Positions 4,844-5,561 of a DNA stretch of 5,561 bases are shown one piece after another. The DNA lies in contig CAMQUV010000089.1 in assembly GCA_947037995.1 (NCBI GenBank), forward strand, positions 1 to 5,561. Direction: 5' to 3'. The position numbers and the translations under genes are program-made. The first letter of the stretch is position 1, and each line of letters starts with the position of its first letter. The DNA is from an uncultured Rikenellaceae bacterium. Its GTDB lineage: Bacteria; Bacteroidota; Bacteroidia; Bacteroidales; Rikenellaceae. Below the pieces are notes generated by a model that searched no databases, was not told where the DNA came from, and saw only the letters and a program-made list of their open reading frames with translations.

Positions 4844-5491
4844 ATGATGAATAGAGCTATAGGAGCAATAGACAAAACAGCAGGAGTAAACTCATTTGGT
4901 ATGTTATATCAATGGGGACGCAAAGACCCATTTACACCAGCTACTACAACTGCTGCTGAAACAGCCGCCGGAGCTGTAGCAATATACAACGCAACTGGAA
5001 CTAAACAATCACAGTCAAGTGGCACCAACTTAAGTGGCGAATGGACAAACTCCACTACAAAGGCAAGCAATATAACTGTACTTACCAGTAAGCCATCTAC
5101 CTATTATGGGACGAGTGGCGATATGATAACAACACCATCGGGTGCATCTTGGTGGAACCCGACCACTAAAACACTATATGACCCTTGCCCCGCAGGATAT
5201 AGAGTGCCACCTAAGGATACATATGCTAATTTCACTACACCATCATTCGGCACTAGCTTAACCGGCGGAGTAACTTGGACTATGAACTCATCCTTCTTCC
5301 CCGCCAGCGGTAGGCGTAGCTACTCCAATGGTAAGTTCTACCTCGTAGGTTTCAATGGTTACGCCTGGATGTCTACTCCTTATAATACCTCCAACGGGTA
5401 CAATTTATCCTTCTACTCAGGCTACGTTTACCCCAATAGTAACTACAGTGGCCGCTCCTACGGCTGGTCTGTGCGTTGTATTAGTGAGTAG
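4844..5491 (+). CDS. C-terminal Fib_succ_major (C-type-lectin-like) domain of a surface protein, lacking its N-terminal part
   Basis: The 215-residue ORF matches the C-terminal Fib_succ_major domain familiar from Bacteroidota surface proteins. It opens with MMNRAIGAIDKTAG (family: 'WMDRNLGA...'), then has SFGMLYQWGRKDPF (17-30), DPCPAGYRVP (113-122), FFPASGRRSYSNG (151-163) and the usual terminus RSYGWSVRCISE followed by the stop. Cysteines C115 and C212 are conserved in this family. In full-length relatives this domain follows a signal peptide and several hundred residues of adhesin-like sequence. Here the frame begins at the domain edge, with a TAA two codons before the ATG (4838-4840), and no remnant of the preceding domain is visible in any plus frame upstream. 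No signal peptide and no plus-strand TAnnTTTG promoter are seen. It may be a silent donor cassette, a transferred fragment or a pseudogene piece. The ATG choice between 4844 and 4847 is arbitrary. Confidence 0.7.
   Translation: MMNRAIGAIDKTAGVNSFGMLYQWGRKDPFTPATTTAAETAAGAVAIYNATGTKQSQSSGTNLSGEWTNSTTKASNITVLTSKPSTYYGTSGDMITTPSGASWWNPTTKTLYDPCPAGYRVPPKDTYANFTTPSFGTSLTGGVTWTMNSSFFPASGRRSYSNGKFYLVGFNGYAWMSTPYNTSNGYNLSFYSGYVYPNSNYSGRSYGWSVRCISE
5290..5488 (+). other. Candidate hypervariable (DGR target-like) C-terminal segment
   Basis: From about 5290 to the stop, codons shift to C-ending forms (TTC, CCC, AGC, TAC, TCC, AAC, GGC, CGC), whereas the first half prefers A/T-ending forms (ACA, GCA, ATA, GTA). 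The encoded stretch is dominated by Tyr, Asn, Ser and Gly (YNTSNGYNLSF, YSGYVYPNSNYSG) and ends in GWSVRC. Diversity-generating retroelements place adenine-mutated variable codons at this point of C-type-lectin-like targets. No template repeat or reverse transcriptase is in the window, so this remains a resemblance. Confidence 0.3.
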
Positions 5492-5561
5492 TTGGGTTAT
5501 GGGTGCGTTTGGGTGCGTGAGAGCTTTGTGCAATCACCGCCCTAGTAGCGAAGACTTCACT
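5492..5561. other. Non-coding tail with a GGGTGCGT direct repeat
   Basis: The last 70 bases after the plus-strand stop show no ORF start with recognisable content and no terminator hairpin. GGGTGCGT occurs twice with a 10-nt period (5501-5508 and 5511-5518), and GTGCGT also occurs at 5471-5476 inside the coding end. A short interrupted palindrome GAAG-A-CTTC is near the window end. In DGR loci a GC-rich guiding sequence lies at this place, but nothing here proves that. Confidence 0.35.

Noticed and set aside
5540..5561. Interrupted palindrome GAAG-A-CTTC near the window end as a terminator or cruciform
   Set aside because: The arms are only 4 bp clean (7 bp with one wobble) with a 1-nt loop and no T-tract, and the window ends here.
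1..5561. CRISPR array, tRNA/rRNA genes, insertion sequence or phage genes
   Set aside because: No regularly spaced repeats, no cloverleaf-like or rRNA-like stretches, and no transposase, integrase or terminal inverted repeats were seen on either strand.

Overview
The window looks like a Bacteroidales-type (Bacteroidota) chromosome segment. Three promoters carry the TAnnTTTG -7 box typical of that phylum, Shine-Dalgarno sequences are weak or absent, and the proteins are of familiar Bacteroidota kinds: a small outer-membrane barrel, GH16 lipoproteins, an ECF sigma factor with a one-helix partner, and a fragment of the Fibrobacter-succinogenes-major (Fib_succ_major) domain family. The sequence does not allow a genus call.

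Layout, left to right. Positions 1-165 (minus) hold the first 55 codons of an exported protein of unknown function. Its promoter (198-229) is fused to the terminator (228-271) of the gene cluster that precedes it in the direction of transcription. From 4070 down to 302 six minus-strand genes follow one another with gaps of 23, 58, 25 and 55 nt and one 1-nt overlap. In transcription order they are an outer-membrane beta-barrel protein, two tandem GH16 glucanase-like lipoproteins, an ECF sigma factor with a TTG start, a single-pass membrane protein that is probably its anti-sigma factor, and a periplasmic Spy/CpxP-like putative sensor. Only one good promoter (4122-4129) and one good terminator (228-271) bracket the run, so it may be one operon. 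This would join glycan-active surface proteins to an envelope-sensing sigma module without any SusC/SusD pair. Upstream lies a HAD phosphatase of the YihX type (4149-4787, minus) with its own promoter.

The right end differs. Positions 4844-5491 (plus) encode only the C-terminal Fib_succ_major/C-type-lectin-like domain of a surface protein. It has no signal peptide, no N-terminal domain and no visible promoter, and a stop codon sits just before the domain. The C-terminal third shifts to C-ending codons and is rich in Tyr, Asn and Ser, as seen in target proteins of diversity-generating retroelements (DGRs). No reverse transcriptase or template repeat lies in the window, so a silent donor cassette, a DGR-related copy and a simple decayed fragment all remain possible. 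The window ends 70 bases after this ORF with no further gene visible.
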